The position numbers were made by a program, and so were the translations under genes. Below the pieces are notes generated by a model. That model had not been told where the DNA came from. It made no database searches and saw nothing but the letters and a program-made list of their open reading frames with translations. 64,000 bases of DNA, taken from Ryuthela nishihirai (Eukaryota; Arthropoda; Arachnida; Araneae; Heptathelidae). The stretch spans positions 41,686,001 to 41,750,000 of the forward strand of contig JAWZYU010000005.1 in NCBI GenBank assembly GCA_038380435.1. The letters are read 5' to 3'. Shown here one piece after another: positions 1-11,871 of this stretch. Position 1 is the first letter of the stretch. Each line of letters opens with the position of its first letter.

Positions 1-140
1 TTTCAGAGGGATGAGTGCAAATCTACAGAGAGGTGCGAAGAACTTTTTGAACTCCCTCCATATATAGATTTAACATGTTAAAACTGAACACTGTGGCTTT
101 AATATTAACAATTGCATTAAATGTTCAAATATGTTTGCAG

Positions 141-305
141 TGTGCAGAAATTATTGATAACTGTGTGATTTCTGCAAAAGCATTGATTGATGATGTTGAC
201 CTCAGACTCCTTGTTCACAATGCTTATGGAAAAGGGTTTATGAAAAATTGTAAAGTTAGTCCAGATGCATATATTCAAATGGCATTACAGCTTGCATACT
301 ACAGG
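141..305 (+). CDS. CPT1: CPT1 exon (carnitine O-palmitoyltransferase 1), internal exon a
   Basis: Internal exon of the outer-mitochondrial-membrane enzyme that transfers long-chain acyl groups from CoA to carnitine. It reads 55 codons in phase 0 from a TTTGCAG acceptor to AGG|GTAAGT. The core AYGKGFMKNCKVSPDAYIQ followed by MALQLAYYR matches the family block F-GKG-(I/L)-KKC-TSPDAF-Q-ALQLA. The preceding cysteine corresponds to the conserved one in the EEC-Q-(V/A)-I region, so I prefer the acceptor at 140 over a second AG at 147, which would shift the phase. A Met-initiated ORF does run from 75 through the acceptor, but this is intron read-through and not a start. The next exon continues in the same phase after a 14.7 kb intron. 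Confidence 0.9.
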
Positions 306-1616
306 GTAAGTCCTTGTTGTACTAATTTGCAGAATTTTTTTTTTGGAATTGCTTATTTCAAAATTGGAAAAATAAATATATGTGGTAAATGACAGTAATC
401 ATTTGTATGATTATAAAGTGGTATTAATTTAAGTATCCTTCCTTTTTCCTTTTTCTGGTAATTATAATTTTTTATCAAACAAAGTCTGTAATATGGGTTA
501 TTTAAAAAAGAATACATTATAATGCTCATAGTGTGTATGTTTAATATGAACATTTTTCCATGTTTTTGTATATTACATAAAGTAACATGGTTGACACTTC
601 CAATTCTAATGATAAATATTCTTTATGTATAATTTCTTTTTAAATAATTGTGGTATTTCTTTTCCAGCATATGTACAAACTGCTTCATCTGATTTTCTCT
701 TTAATATTGACAACTGTTAGAGATTGCCCATGGTATTTATCATTATAGTCAAGCATATCTTTATTGGAGTCATGAGTTTGAAAGGGTAATCAATGGGATA
801 TTGTCAATATTCTGGAAATAGATACCTTCTCTTCCTTTGAGCATTTGATTAAAACTCATGACTAGTAGGATCTCCCTTATCTTGTTTTGCTGTTATGGAG
901 CTTGTTACAGGGATCTGAAGTGTTTTAGAGGACCATTGTGATGCACTGCTTTAACATTTGCTTTAGGTAAACAGGAGGTCCTGGAATGAACCCCAGCAGG
1001 ATCAGTTGGCTGTCTTTCCTAGGGTCAATCATGCAGGGAACTCCATATCAAAGTTCAGTTAAAAGTTCCACAAGTTACCTCATCATCTTTATGGGACAGG
1101 AGACTTGCACTCACAATCTGTATATACCCATATATATCCATGGTGTTAATCAGGCATCTGATTTAGCCCATGGTGGGTGGAGATGAGGTTTCACTTGAAG
1201 GCTTTTCATCTTTGTCAGCATCTTTTTCTCCACCCTGGTCATCCACTCTCTGGGTGACCAGTTGCCTGGGAATATATCCTCTATTTTTATAAATAAAAGT
1301 TTGGAAGTTCTAGTGGAGCACCAAAATTCATCATGCACCTAAGCTCCAGTGACTTCCTTGTTCAGACTGCACACTCAAAAATACTCTGATCTATTCCTCA
1401 AAGTTATAGTGATTTGTCAGGTGGCAATTACCATATCACCTCATAAATCACTAAATTCTTCATGGGGTGTGATCTCCAAGTGTTGGTGTTTTTGATGAGA
1501 AGATTGTTTTGGTACTATCCACATAACTCATCGCAGTGTAGTGAATTTCATCATGTCACACTAGAAATTAGTAACCATAGTAGTGTCATTTCTCACATTT
1601 AATAAGCAATGCCTGC
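306..1616. other. Intron sequence, no gene recognised
   Basis: Start of the 14.7 kb CPT1 intron after a GTAAGT donor. Mostly AT-rich, with a less AT-rich stretch at roughly 700-1500. Short ORFs of 60-66 codons occur on both strands but show no domain, and I see no similarity to the repeats elsewhere in the window. The first 140 bases of the window are likewise intron without a recognised feature. Confidence 0.5.
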
Positions 1617-2676
1617 TCATCATCATCATATCCTCAAGCAGCCATGGGTTATGGACCTACAACCAGTTTGTGCAATTTAACTCTCCAAACATATCTGTCC
1701 TGAGCTACATCTGCTGCATCTGGCCACTGTGCACTATTTGTCTGCCTACCACATATTAGGTCTCCCCCTATTTCTAAGGCTTTTAGTCACACTGTTCATA
1801 ACCCTATTCACTAATCTATAATTTTGCATACGGGCAACATGTCCAAACCAATGGAGTCTCTCTCTGCACAATATGCTGTTCAAAGGAGGTTGCTGACTCC
1901 TTTCCCTAACTTCATCATTACTTACAAAGTTGAACCACCTAATTCTCAAGGTACTGTATAAGCATCTAGAATCAAAAGTATCAAATTTCCTATTATCTTG
2001 TTTACAAAGCATCCAAGTTTTGCTACCATAACTAACCCTAGAAAGAATGAAACTATTATGTAGTCTAATTTTAGTCTTTAGGTATATATGCCCATTTCTC
2101 CACACTCCTCATAGATCGTTAAAAGTCCCAGCAGCAATCCCTATTCATCTGTTAATCTCATGCCACACATTACCAGTATCTGTTACAATAGATCCCAAGA
2201 TAATTAAACTAAGACACCTGCTCAAGAGTGGAACTATTCAGATTAACTGAATCACAGCCTGCCTAACCAGTTTTCATCACTTTAGTTTTCTCTCTGTTTA
2301 TCACCAAACATACTTTACTACCAGTCTCATCAATAGCTCTAATAAAAGAATTCATCTCATCAATATCATTTGCCAAAAGGGCTAAATCATCAGCATAATC
2401 TAAATCAGAAACTTTCAGATCTCTAGACCATTTAAGCACAAAATCATTCCCTTGCAGTACATTTCACATAACATAATCAGTATCTAAACTAAACAGAAAA
2501 GGAGACAAAATACACCCTTGTTGAACACCAGAAGTAATGCTAAACCAATTGACACAAACCTTACAAACTCACATGTGACTCAATGTTGTTATACAGAGCT
2601 TTCATTATGTATGGTAACATAACTTCTCAGGTAAGCCACATTATCTTATGATCAACCACAAATTATGATGATCAAC
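1617..2676 (-). mobile_element. RTE-like LINE, 3' part (copy A)
   Basis: 5'-truncated non-LTR retrotransposon on the - strand, ending in a (GAT)n tail at 1617-1631. A 119-codon piece (1746-2105) is the segment after the reverse transcriptase core: LSRVSYGSKTWMLCKQD, IRWFNFVSNDEVRERSQQPP and LHWFGHVARM are shared with the copies near 29 kb and 63.7 kb. Further upstream (2280-2676) the nucleotide sequence still aligns with the RT region of the 29-32 kb copy, but the frame is broken. The short trinucleotide tail is typical of RTE-type elements. Inactive. Confidence 0.8.
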
Positions 2677-2685
2677 TAGTCACCA

Positions 2686-2815
2686 TCAAAGCAGGTTTCT
2701 TTCATTGCAAGGTATAACCATACATACCAAATCCATCTTTGCCCATTGTGGTGGTCAGGATCACACTGATCCAGACTACACAGCTGAGATGACAAGCTAT
2801 GTAGTCCACTTATAG
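2686..2815 (+). mobile_element. I-clade LINE gag fragment
   Basis: About 130 bases aligning with the zinc-knuckle region of ORF1 of the long I-clade element at 46.6-46.8 kb, for example the shared segments reading as KAG-(Y/F)-(L/F)-HC and the following CPY-PNP region. It is heavily decayed and joined directly to the RTE piece on its left. Confidence 0.6.
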
Positions 2816-3099
2816 GAGCTTCTCACCTGATGGCTTGACACTTGTATTATTAAGATCTTGTTGATTTCACATCGGAAAACCTGTACATTTTATTGCAGTT
2901 GTTCCTGCACTTTAATGTTAAATTACAGTGGCTGCTCCTGAAAATATCTTCCATCTACTGGTGCAGTTGTACTACCTTTAGAAGCATGCTCTAATGGCTT
3001 AACTTTAACCCCCTCTATTCAAAGTTAACCATTAAAATTCTTTAAATTACTCAAACTTATCTAACATTTTAACAAATTAAAAGGTAAAATTTGGATGGT

Positions 3100-3140
3100 G
3101 ACATGTTTTGCCTCTCTCATGCGAGGCTTCATCTGGCAGC
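3100..3140 (-). ncRNA. Degenerate hammerhead-ribozyme-like motif
   Basis: On the - strand a CAGATGA core is followed by a 5 bp stem GCCTC/GAGGC, then AAAACATGTC. This matches the order of a type I hammerhead (CUGAUGA, stem II, GAAA, then a UH cleavage site such as GUC), with one substitution in CUGAUGA and one in GAAA. Known context: hammerheads of this layout occur in the terminal repeats of Penelope-like elements. The substitutions make self-cleavage unlikely. No RT is visible beside it, so it is probably a solo remnant. Confidence 0.4.
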
Positions 3141-3451
3141 ATCAGGCTAGGGATTGCTGCTGAGACCTAAAGACTAAAGTAAAATGCCTATTAAACATGT
3201 AAAATATATGACTCTCCCCTGCTGGCATTACTTATTGTTATGGCAATATTCATTGATTATTAGGTTCCATTCAGCTGGAAGGGGTGAGGCACAAGTATTT
3301 TTAGATGTGCTCTTTTTGCATATTTATTGGAATATTTTCCATTTAGTTTAGCTGAAGTCTTGTGGGGTGTAGTTAATAATGTTGGGAGCATACAACAACT
3401 GGATAGATGTGACAAACAACTGGGTGAAGGACAATTGGGAAGGTATGACAA

Positions 3452-5496
3452 TTGGAAGGAAATAAAACCTTTTTACCACACATACATCATCTCAGGTCGA
3501 AGTGCACATGGGCATTGAACATCATCAAGATCCTCTCTCTCCTAGGGGGTTTGAATCCCAGCTGGGTCAGAGTTGAGATTTATCTCCGCAAAATTCCCCG
3601 CCCTGCCCACGGTCAGTAGGGGACACTGATGGGCTTGGAAAGACTGCCGTCCATCAGATGGGACATTAAGTTGTGGCCCGTGTGCGGGAGAGAGCCATAC
3701 CCTGTGCACATTAAAGAACACGCTGGATGCCCTTGACTGGAGGCTACCATCTGTCTTCCATCAACTGTTCCAGTGAGTCCCCTCCCCCATCCTTCTCTGA
3801 GCCTTAAGGGTCCATGTGACCTACCTATTTAGCTCATGCTGTGCAAAAAAGTCCCACTCAGAGGTAAAGTAACCCAACCCAACTCTCCCTCTCCTGAGGA
3901 GCTAACTGATGTTCTCTGCTCTGCCTGTACTATGCACTTGTCTGGTCAAAATTGGACTACGGATCCCAGGTGTTCGACTCCACCCAGTATTCAGTGGTGA
4001 AGATGCTGGACTCCCTCCATCATCAAGCCGTCTGTGTTTGCACAGGAGCCTTCCACACCTCACCAGTCCAGAGTCTTTACATTGAGACCAACAAACCGTC
4101 TTTATCTCTTCGCCATCAGTAGTTGTCCCTACAATATGCATATAAATTGCAATCCCTGCCATGCCATCCCACTTGGGACTGTGTTTTCAGTCCAAAGTGG
4201 GAAATGCTATACACTAATCGGCTGACTGCCATTTGTCCTTTTGGTGTGCGAATCCGAGGCTACCTCAGAGACATCAATATTAGTCTCAATAGCATCGCAT
4301 AGTTGACAGTTGAGTTACTCCCACCATGGCTCGCTGTTTGCCCTGTGCACGATGGGGAAGGCCATTACACCTGACTGTGTGTACTGGCAACTCTTTGCCA
4401 GCCGTTGTGCTGAGTACCCAGACTTCGTGCCTTCACAGATGGCTCGAAGTCCGGCACATCAGTGGAATCGGCCATGGTTTGCTGGGATTAATCATTGCAG
4501 ACTAGATCCACAGAAGTGTTCCATCTTCACTGCAGAATTGCATGCTATCAGCCTTGCCTTGGACCACATAGCAGCTAAGTGTCATCGTTGGTGTGTGCTT
4601 TACACCGACTCACTTAGCTCGCTACAGGCTTTGATCTCTGTGAAGCATCGGCCTCACCATATTCTCATATCTGCTAGCAGCTCCATTGTCTGGCAACCAC
4701 CACCACTGTTCTCTTCTGTTGGGTGCCCAGTCATGTCAGGATTAGGGGCAATGACTTGGCAGATGCTGCTGCAAGGTCTTCCTTGCCCCTATCTGACTCT
4801 CGACTGCCAGTTTCATACTTGGACTTCTGGCAGCATTTTTCCATCGAGCTCTGGGCACAGTAGCAGAGATCTTGGTCTGAACAGGTTGGTAACAAGCTTT
4901 TCAAGATCAAGCCCATTGTCAAACTGTGGCAGTCTTGTTTTCGCAGAAATTTCAAGGAGTACTTGCTCGGCTTCGCTTAGGTCATTTGTTTATTAATCAT
5001 TTGTTTCTTCTATGGGAAGACGATGAACCTAAATGCAAGTTTTTGACGCTACTTTATCTGTCAAACATATTTTAGTTTCTTGTCCATGTTTTACCTTTGA
5101 ACGGCATATGTTTTTTAACCATGATTTTATGTCTGAGCCCCTTACACTCAGACATTTCTTATCTGATCATTGTTGTTTTACCTCTGTATTTAAATTTTTA
5201 TGATATACTGGATATTTTATTAGCCTATAGTTTTACTCCCCTGTTTATTATTCTATATGTTCAGCCCAGGTCACTTACATCTGTGTTACTTTTATTTATA
5301 CTTATAACACATTTATACATTTGTTCATTGTTGTCCAATATATTCCATTTTATTGTTTTACATTTGTAGTTTATTTTTAAATTTGGTTAAAGATATCACA
5401 ACTTTTATATAATTTTTTATGGACATTCATTTGGCGAATTATAGTCTTAGATGCTAATGTGCCATAAAACCCTAAACTACCAACCAACCAATCAAT
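3452..5496 (+). mobile_element. I-clade LINE, 3' part, interrupted by a SINE
   Basis: 5'-truncated copy of the element at 45.4-51.2 kb. It starts in the RT thumb region, is interrupted at 3544-3882 by a SINE, and continues through the RNase H domain at about 4430-4640. There a DGS motif, an AELHAISLAL helix with the catalytic Glu, and a YTDS motif can be read across two frames. The 3' end reads GTGCCATAAAACCCTAAAC, matching the 3' end of the long copy. Several frameshifts; inactive. Confidence 0.8.
3544..3882 (+). repeat. tRNA-derived SINE family 1, 5' truncated
   Basis: Starts just inside the tRNA-like head (the box-B-like GGGTTTGAATCCC is present, box A missing) and runs to the family 3' end. 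The target-site duplication TCCTCTCTCTCCT (3531-3543) / CTCTCCCTCTCCT (3883-3895) shows insertion into the I-clade LINE. Other copies at 18.5, 24.8, 29.7, 35.6, 39.5 and 40.8 kb. Confidence 0.85.
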
Positions 5497-6309
5497 TACT
5501 CCAAAACTGCAGCTAAGTATATTGGTTTCTCAGAACCAATTCTTTTCAGGCATTGATCATCACACTTCAAATGGTGAATTCTTCATTTCATTTACTAGTT
5601 TACTAACATGATCACACTGATAAACTTATTTAACCTCCTGCAAACATACCAAATAAAAACATTTCTTCTTTGTACTATAGTGCACAGACTAAAACAAACT
5701 ACGTTTGCCTTCACACAAATTCTTCCTAATTGTTTTTTAATCATTTATTTATTCAGACAAATTCAAATAAATCATTCCCTATTTACAGATGTCCCACAAA
5801 GCTAACAGCTTATCTGCAGGAGAGAGTAATACATTGACATAATACATTATACCTTCTTTCTGGCTTAATCTGCTATCTTAATATATTTATATCACATTGC
5901 ATTTACTATGTACTTCTTACTATTTCAGTTGAGAATTTCGACATTCAATAATATGCTCTCTTTACTAAATTTTTTTACCTTTTTTCATTTAGAATATTTC
6001 AAAATAACATTGGAATTTTTATGTTTGCATTCAGCACCACATAATTTGTCAGTAGGTTTTAATATTAATTATCTAATTTTTTTTATAAAAATCTGTTTAA
6101 TTCATGTTTTATTTCTCTGAAAAAATTTATGGCTAGCAGTTCCCTTGGTAAGAGATTGAAAATGTATGGAATTTTGTAGCCACTTGTGCACTTCCCATAG
6201 TTATTTGTAAAATTTGATAGTTGAAAATAATTTTTTTCTTTAAATCTTTTGTTTTTATCATACTTTTATGTGTGTTGTTGAAAACTTTATTTATAACTAT
6301 GTTATATTA
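5497..6309. other. AT-rich intron, nothing recognised
   Basis: Very AT-rich sequence between two LINE pieces. The ORFs here (65-70 codons) are hydrophobic only because the sequence is T-rich. No repeat shared with the rest of the window was seen. Confidence 0.5.
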
Positions 6310-7494
6310 TAGTTATATAGGCTATGGATAAGGTAAAATATCAAAGTAAATAAATCTATCTTGGGCTGTAATTAGATGTGTGTGGTCTTTAATTGGTATA
6401 ATAATTTTAGCTGTTGAGGATTGAATACCTTCTGTTTTTCCAGTATTTGTTAAGTTGGTTGTACCATGTATCGTTATGGCATAATATAAGAGGGTCTCAC
6501 AGATTGCTTTATAAAACATAATACATGTGTTGGTATCCATAATATATTGTAATTTATTTAATTTCAAAGCCTTAATGTGCCGCAGATTTTCTCAGAATGA
6601 ATGTTCCATCTGAGGGTACTACTGAGATGCAATCCTAGATATTTTATTGTATGTACTCTGTCACATTTTATGCAGGCACAGTTATCTAGCTCATAAATGG
6701 TTCCCTTTTTTCTGCAGTTTAATATGTGTGTTGTAATGATTAAGTTATTGTTAATTTTGAAACCAGGTGAATGAAAAGTCATCCATTTGGTTTTATTGCT
6801 ATTTAGATACAATTTATTTGAGTTTAACCATCGTTTAGTAATATTAAAGTCTTTTTGTATACACAGTCATATCATTCTGATACAACTGTGTATGTTTAAC
6901 CACATCTTCCAATTTGTTTTTGTTAACTCTTTGTTTTTGTTCTCAGAATGAATGTTCCATCTGAGGGTACTATTGAGATGTAATCCTAGATATTTTATTG
7001 TATGTACTCTGTCACATTTTATGCAGGCACAGTTATCTAGCTCATAAATGGTTCCCTTTTTTCTGCAGTTTAATATGTGTGTTGTAATGATTAAGTTATT
7101 GTTAATTTTGAAACCAGGTGAATGAAAAGTCATCCATTTGGTTTTATTGCTATTTAGATACAATTTATTTGAGTTTAACCATCGTTTAGTAATATTAAAG
7201 TCTTTTTGTATACACAGTCATATCATTCTGATACAACTGTGTATGTTTAACCACATCTTCCAATTTGTTTTTGTTAACTAAAACTATATCATCGGCATAT
7301 AAAAACATGGTACTATTTAGTTTCAATTTTGTTAAGTCATTTATGCAAATCAGAAATAAAAACGGGCCTAAAATAGATCCTTGAGGAACACCGAATTTAA
7401 CTTGACCCTTTTCACTGTAGGTGTTGTTAATTTTAGTTATCGTAATTCTATTTGATAAGTAGCTTACAACTCCCTTATTCCTTATTTTTTTAAG
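6310..7494 (-). mobile_element. CR1/Jockey-group LINE, RT fragment
   Basis: The - strand encodes part of a non-LTR reverse transcriptase. Near 7390-7330 a GVPQGSILGP motif reads into an INDL stretch, and near 7300 the catalytic FLYADDIVL block. Then follow a LYLNSNKTKWMTFHSPGF-like segment, the KYLGLHL thumb motif, and a C-terminal piece (6322-6567). The copy lacks endonuclease and ORF1 and is disrupted by a tandem duplication and stops. It abuts the 3' end of the Ty3/gypsy element. Confidence 0.75.
6591..7279. repeat. 338 bp tandem duplication inside the LINE
   Basis: Units 6591-6928 and 6942-7279 lie in direct orientation, offset by 351 bp with a 13 bp spacer. By eye they differ at only about two or three positions (for example CTACTG versus CTATTG near the left end), so the duplication is much younger than the decay of the host LINE. 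Confidence 0.9.
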
Positions 7495-7606
7495 TTAAGT
7501 TCGTTCGAAGTGGTTAGTGATATAATTCACACGCTGAAGCACATGTGAGTATCAAAATGATGCATCACATCACAAGTTCATTGTAATATGTTCATCTGTC
7601 TTAACA

Positions 7607-8880
7607 TTGCCCCCTCCTTATGTTATTGTTCATCCTGAACAATTCTGGATTCTGAAGCTTCTTCAGTTCTTTGATGAAATGGGGCCAAATGATCCACATG
7701 AGCCATCTTGTATTTGTAGTTGGATGCCGATGAATGCAATACACCACGTTGTTAATCCTATTAACTACCATATATCTTCCCAAGGTTTCTGAAGTTTTGG
7801 AGAAAGTCTTTTTTTTTTCTATGTGAATTGTACAGCCATACAAGATCTCCTTGATTGAAAAGAGTTCCATTTGTTCTACTGCCGTACCTCATTTTGGTAC
7901 TCTTACTTGTTAAGTTGATGTTATATCTGATGGAGTGGTGGATTTCTTCTAGTCATTATTGTAATTCTTGTATGTATTGTGGAGTGGACACAGGCATTGC
8001 TTCGCGCCAACCATATAAAAGGTCACAGGGAAGATGTTATTCTCTTCCAAAGAGCATCATGGAAGGTGTCTGTCCAGTTGTTTCATGCACTGCTGTTCTG
8101 TATGCCAACAAAAGGAATGGTGTATGGTGATCCCAGTCACACTGATGGTCGTTAACAAACAATGCTAGATGTTGTGCAATTGCCCTATTAAATCTCTCAA
8201 CCATACCATCCGACTGAGGGTGAAGGGGAGTTGTTCTTGTTTTCTGAATGCCTAACAGTTGACAGATGCTTTAAACACTTTGGATTCAAAATTCTGTCCT
8301 TGGTCTTAGTGGAACTGAATGGTACTCCATACCTTCTAATCAAGTTATTTAGTTTCATCTCTGCAACTGTTGTTGCCTCCTGGTCTTGGATGAGATAGAC
8401 TTCAGGCCACTTCATGAAATAATCCATTACCACTAATAAATAGCGATTCTCGTCATCAGTCCTAGGAAGTGGACCCATTACATCAATGGCTATTCTCTCG
8501 AAAGGGATACCAACGTTATACGTTTGCAGCTTACCCCGACTCCTAGTCTTAGGGCCTTTGCTGCACAGGCCTCACATTGCCTACATCGTCTTTCAATGTC
8601 TGCCCTTCACCAATGAAATCATTCCCTGGTTTTCGCTAATGTCTTATTAACACTGGTGTCCTTCAGTGGCACTATCATGTGCATCTTTCATCACTAGTTC
8701 CACTCAGGAGCAAGGAAGGATTATCTGCCAGTGGATCAGTTGTCCAGTGGGATTCTCCCATCTTCTCTATAATACACCATCTTTCACTTCTAAGGAGTCC
8801 CACTGTGCCTAATAACTTTTAATAATTGGGCTATACCTTGAGATTTGCTCTCAATTAGTTCTTATATCAGATTTTTCAAT
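7607..8880 (-). pseudogene. Ty3/gypsy integrase, broken
   Basis: The catalytic-core part at 8197-8478 reads MGPLPRTDDENRYLLVVMDY then FMKWPEV, the usual start of the DDE core after its zinc-binding HHCC segment. Decayed upstream sequence (8480-8880) probably holds that segment. The C-terminal part at 7601-7870 contains a GRYMVVNRINNVVYCIHRHP stretch like the chromatin-facing C-terminal domain. Frames change between the pieces. Confidence 0.75.
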
Positions 8881-8959
8881 CAAATTTATCATTGGCCTTA
8901 TATCTTCATCATCTAGTTGGGCCTTTCTAATTTTTATTGGACTCTAGATGTTAGGAGTA

Positions 8960-9451
8960 TCACTGTTTTCTTGTGTCAATGTTATTTCTTATGGGCATTA
9001 TATCTTTATTACCATATTTCAACTCTGCATTATAGCAATGCTTAAAATTGTCAATTTTGTCTGGAAAGGGCATCTGCATTCCTATATAACTTGCCACTTT
9101 GATGCTCAGGTTTTTAAAATTTAGTAGCCACCTAAATGCAGCATCAGTATGAATAAGAGATTTCTGGCCATAGAGATAATGATGAAAATGTTCTATTGCT
9201 TTTACTATTGCTAACAGTTCTTTACATGTGACACAATAATTTCGCTCTGGTTTGGATAAAGTTTTGCTAAAATATGCAATAACTCTGTCTTGTCCATCCT
9301 GTTGCTGTAATAGTACAGCACCAACTCCTGTGTTACTTGTGTCAGTATCTAATATGAACTGTTTTCCAGCTTGTGGATATATTAACACTGGTGCTGTGAA
9401 AAGAGCTTGCTTCAACCGTTGGAAGGCCACTTCACATCCAATAGGGCACAT
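8960..9451 (-). pseudogene. Ty3/gypsy RNase H domain
   Basis: A 163-codon open stretch begins in the RT connection (CEVAFQRLKQALFTAPVL) and continues with the RNase H signature FILDTDTSNTGVGAVLLQQQ, then IAYFSKTLSKPERNY, CKELLAIVKAIEHFHHYLYG and LIHTD. The catalytic Asp, Glu and Asp positions are recognisable. The TDAS-type motif reads TDTS. It is separated from the RT ORF by a frameshift near 9500. Confidence 0.85.
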
Positions 9452-9521
9452 GAACCACTGGCCCTCCTCTGTCAGATGATGTAATGGCCTTGTGATGTTA
9501 GAGAAACTCTTGGCAAATCTT

Positions 9522-10682
9522 TTATAACATGTGCAAAGTCCAATAGAACTGAAAAGTTGATGAATAACCTGTGGTGGAGGCCAGTCTCTTACAGTTTTTT
9601 ATCTTACTAGAAATAGCCTTAATCCCTGATGTAGTGATGACATGGCCAAAGTAATGAACTTCTTTCTGGAACAGTTTACATTTAGTCAGTCCCAATTTTA
9701 GCTTGGCTGCTATAAGTTTTTCAAATACTTGATGAAGATTTCTCAAATGTTTCTCAAAAGTCTTCCCGAGAACGATGATGTAAGTAAACCAGGATGAACG
9801 ATGATGTAAGTAAACCATATTCAAGTAAACCAGGCAGACCTCCCAAGACAAACCTTTGAGCACCGCCTCCATTAGTCGTTCAAACATTGCAGGTGCATTG
9901 CAAAGTCCAAATGGCATCACTTTAAACTGCCAAAGTCCATTTCCTGTAGTGAAAGATATTTTCCCATGGTCTTCAGGATGTGTACCAACTTGCCAATAGC
10001 CACTCTTCAAATCTAATATCGAGAACCATTCTACCCAGATAGTGTCAAGTGTATCATCAATCCTGAGTAAGGGAAAGCAGTCTTCCTTTGTTATATTATT
10101 CAATCTGCAGTAGTCTACACAAAATCGGATAGATCCATCCTTTTTCTTGACAAGAACCACTGGTGATGTCCAGGGACTCTGTGATGGTTCTATAATATCT
10201 TGAGCTTCCATGTCCCTTAAGAGTTGTTCTGTCTCCTCCTGTTTTGCCAATGGAATCCTTCTTGCTGGTAGATAGATTGGAGGAGAATCACCAGTGTTGA
10301 TCTTATGTTCTGTCAAGTTCGTCCGGCCATAATCATTTGATGTAGCAGAAAAAATGTCCGAAAACTCTTTAAGTAGGTACTCGACCTTATCAGCTTGGTC
10401 TTTAGTTAATAACTTCCTTGTTTCTCCCCACAAGTCAGTAAGATGAGAGGGGATGTCAGTATGGTGTTGGTTTGAGTCAGTAACTTCTATTGTTACCCAT
10501 GTAACAGGTTCACATATTGTTAATTCTTCACTCTTTTTCAATAATCTATTGGATTTGTTACAGTTCATCACTCTGATAGGAATCTGTTCTTTATCTACTT
10601 TGACTAAAGTCCTTACAACCAGGATACCATGAGCCAAAGCTCCTTTACCAAGGGCATCAGTGACCCCCAATTGGAATGCCAC
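9522..10682 (-). pseudogene. Ty3/gypsy reverse transcriptase with destroyed catalytic motif
   Basis: A 386-codon open frame covers the protease-RT linker and RT palm: a PARRIPLAKQEETEQLLRDM segment, VLVKKKDGSIRFCVDYCRLN, FSILDLKSGYWQV and FKVMPFGLCNAPAMFERLM. The family then has a YxDD-type active site. Here the Tyr-Leu is followed by a 14-residue foreign stretch and both catalytic aspartates are missing, although the frame stays open. At the DNA level this is a repeated GATGTAAGTAAACC segment (9768-9825). The enzyme cannot be functional. Confidence 0.9.
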
Positions 10683-10689
10683 ATGTAAT

Positions 10690-11428
10690 GCTCTAAAAGA
10701 TTATTAAACTTCTTTACTTTGGACCTTTTGACTGATCCAAATTGAATTAAAACTCCAGTAATCTCAACTTGCCAAATAAAGTTAAATGAGGGTTCGTTAA
10801 GTATATGGGCATTATTTATTGAGTGAGAAATCAAAAGATTGTCAAATTTTTAAAATTTAAATCTTAATCAAAATCAACTATTGTTGTTCAAGAGAAAAAG
10901 TAGCAAAGTCAAAATATTCATATAACAAACATTTATATCTAAAAAAAAATTCATGATTCACCATATAAACTGATGAATACAAAAGTAGTCTGAGTAAATA
11001 AAAATTCATTTAAACATCTCCAAAACTGACAAACTTTTCAGTTAACATTGTTCTCATGCTCCACTATCATTACTCTACTGTCATCACTAACTTCCTATTA
11101 ACTCTTTCATCACTGTCTGACTCTGTGACCTAACGTCACTTGGTATTACATGCAGCATACAACTGACACATGTGCAGTGCATGCTGGGTAAAACCATTTG
11201 CATAATCTTAAGAGCACACGCTAGCTATGATAAAAAAAGGGGTCATATCCTGAACCTACATTAGTGACTGTCAATCAAAAGTTGGAGTTGTGCATGCACA
11301 ACTCCTTTAGTGGATTGGAATGAGGAAAAATGATGGCCAACTAAAAATAATCCCCAAAATGATAAATATAACACAAATAAAGTAAAACTGGTTAAGAAAA
11401 ATTAAAAGTGAATGAGTGGACCATTACA
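10690..11428 (-). repeat. LTR-like repeat, copy 1
   Basis: Interrupts the gypsy element between protease and RT. On the - strand it begins TGTAATGGTCCACTCATTCA, matching the starts of the sequences ending at 14993 and 33110. The low-coordinate boundary is uncertain. The TG start and shared architecture suggest a solo LTR of another retroelement family, but no coding part is present. Confidence 0.5.
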
Positions 11429-11589
11429 CCCAGAAGTCTCTGCCCGATATCCACAGATTGTAACTTCACTTTGCGCTGGGATCTCTGTCTTCCGTCACTA
11501 CTACAGTAGTCACACTTGATAAAGAATCAGATGTTCGGCTAAGCAGAGGGATCTCTTCTGTCTTATAGATGAGTAGGCTGTCACTGGGT

Positions 11590-11871
11590 CTAATACTGAA
11601 TCCGTTTCTTTAGGAAATCGAGGTCTAATATGTATTCATCATAGATGTCGGCGATGTAAACAAGATGGCGTACCAGACAGCTGCCAACTCTGATGTTGAG
11701 TTCCATCCTTCCATGGGCTTTAGCATGATCTTCAGTGACTGTTTGTAGGGTTATATTAGACTGTCTAACATTCCAGTTTGGGTGAGGTATAATCTTCTTC
11801 ACTATATCTGTTCTCAGTAAAGTTACATTTGCACCAGTGTCTACTATCAAATGGCAAGGCACTCCCTCCAT
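11590..11871 (-). pseudogene. Ty3/gypsy aspartic protease
   Basis: 93 codons containing the active-site block CHLIVDTGANVTLLR (DTGA) and, near the C-terminal end, EYILDLDFLKK, as in retropepsins of this group. The stop afterwards is followed by decayed linker sequence up to the LTR-like insertion. Confidence 0.85.

Noticed and set aside
1..74. A possible coding exon at the window edge (RDECKSTERCEELF reading)
   Set aside because: No match to the CPT1 region expected before exon a, and no donor site before the following stop.
75..392. A 105-codon gene starting at 75 with a signal-peptide-like N-terminus
   Set aside because: The hydrophobic start is intron sequence read through the TTTGCAG acceptor. 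Only 141-305 matches CPT1.
5097..5369. Hydrophobic ORF resembling a membrane protein
   Set aside because: T-rich 3' region of the I-clade LINE copy; hydrophobicity follows from composition.
10690..11428. A complete second LTR retrotransposon inside the gypsy element
   Set aside because: Only an LTR-like sequence is seen, with no gag/pol inside and no matching second LTR next to it.
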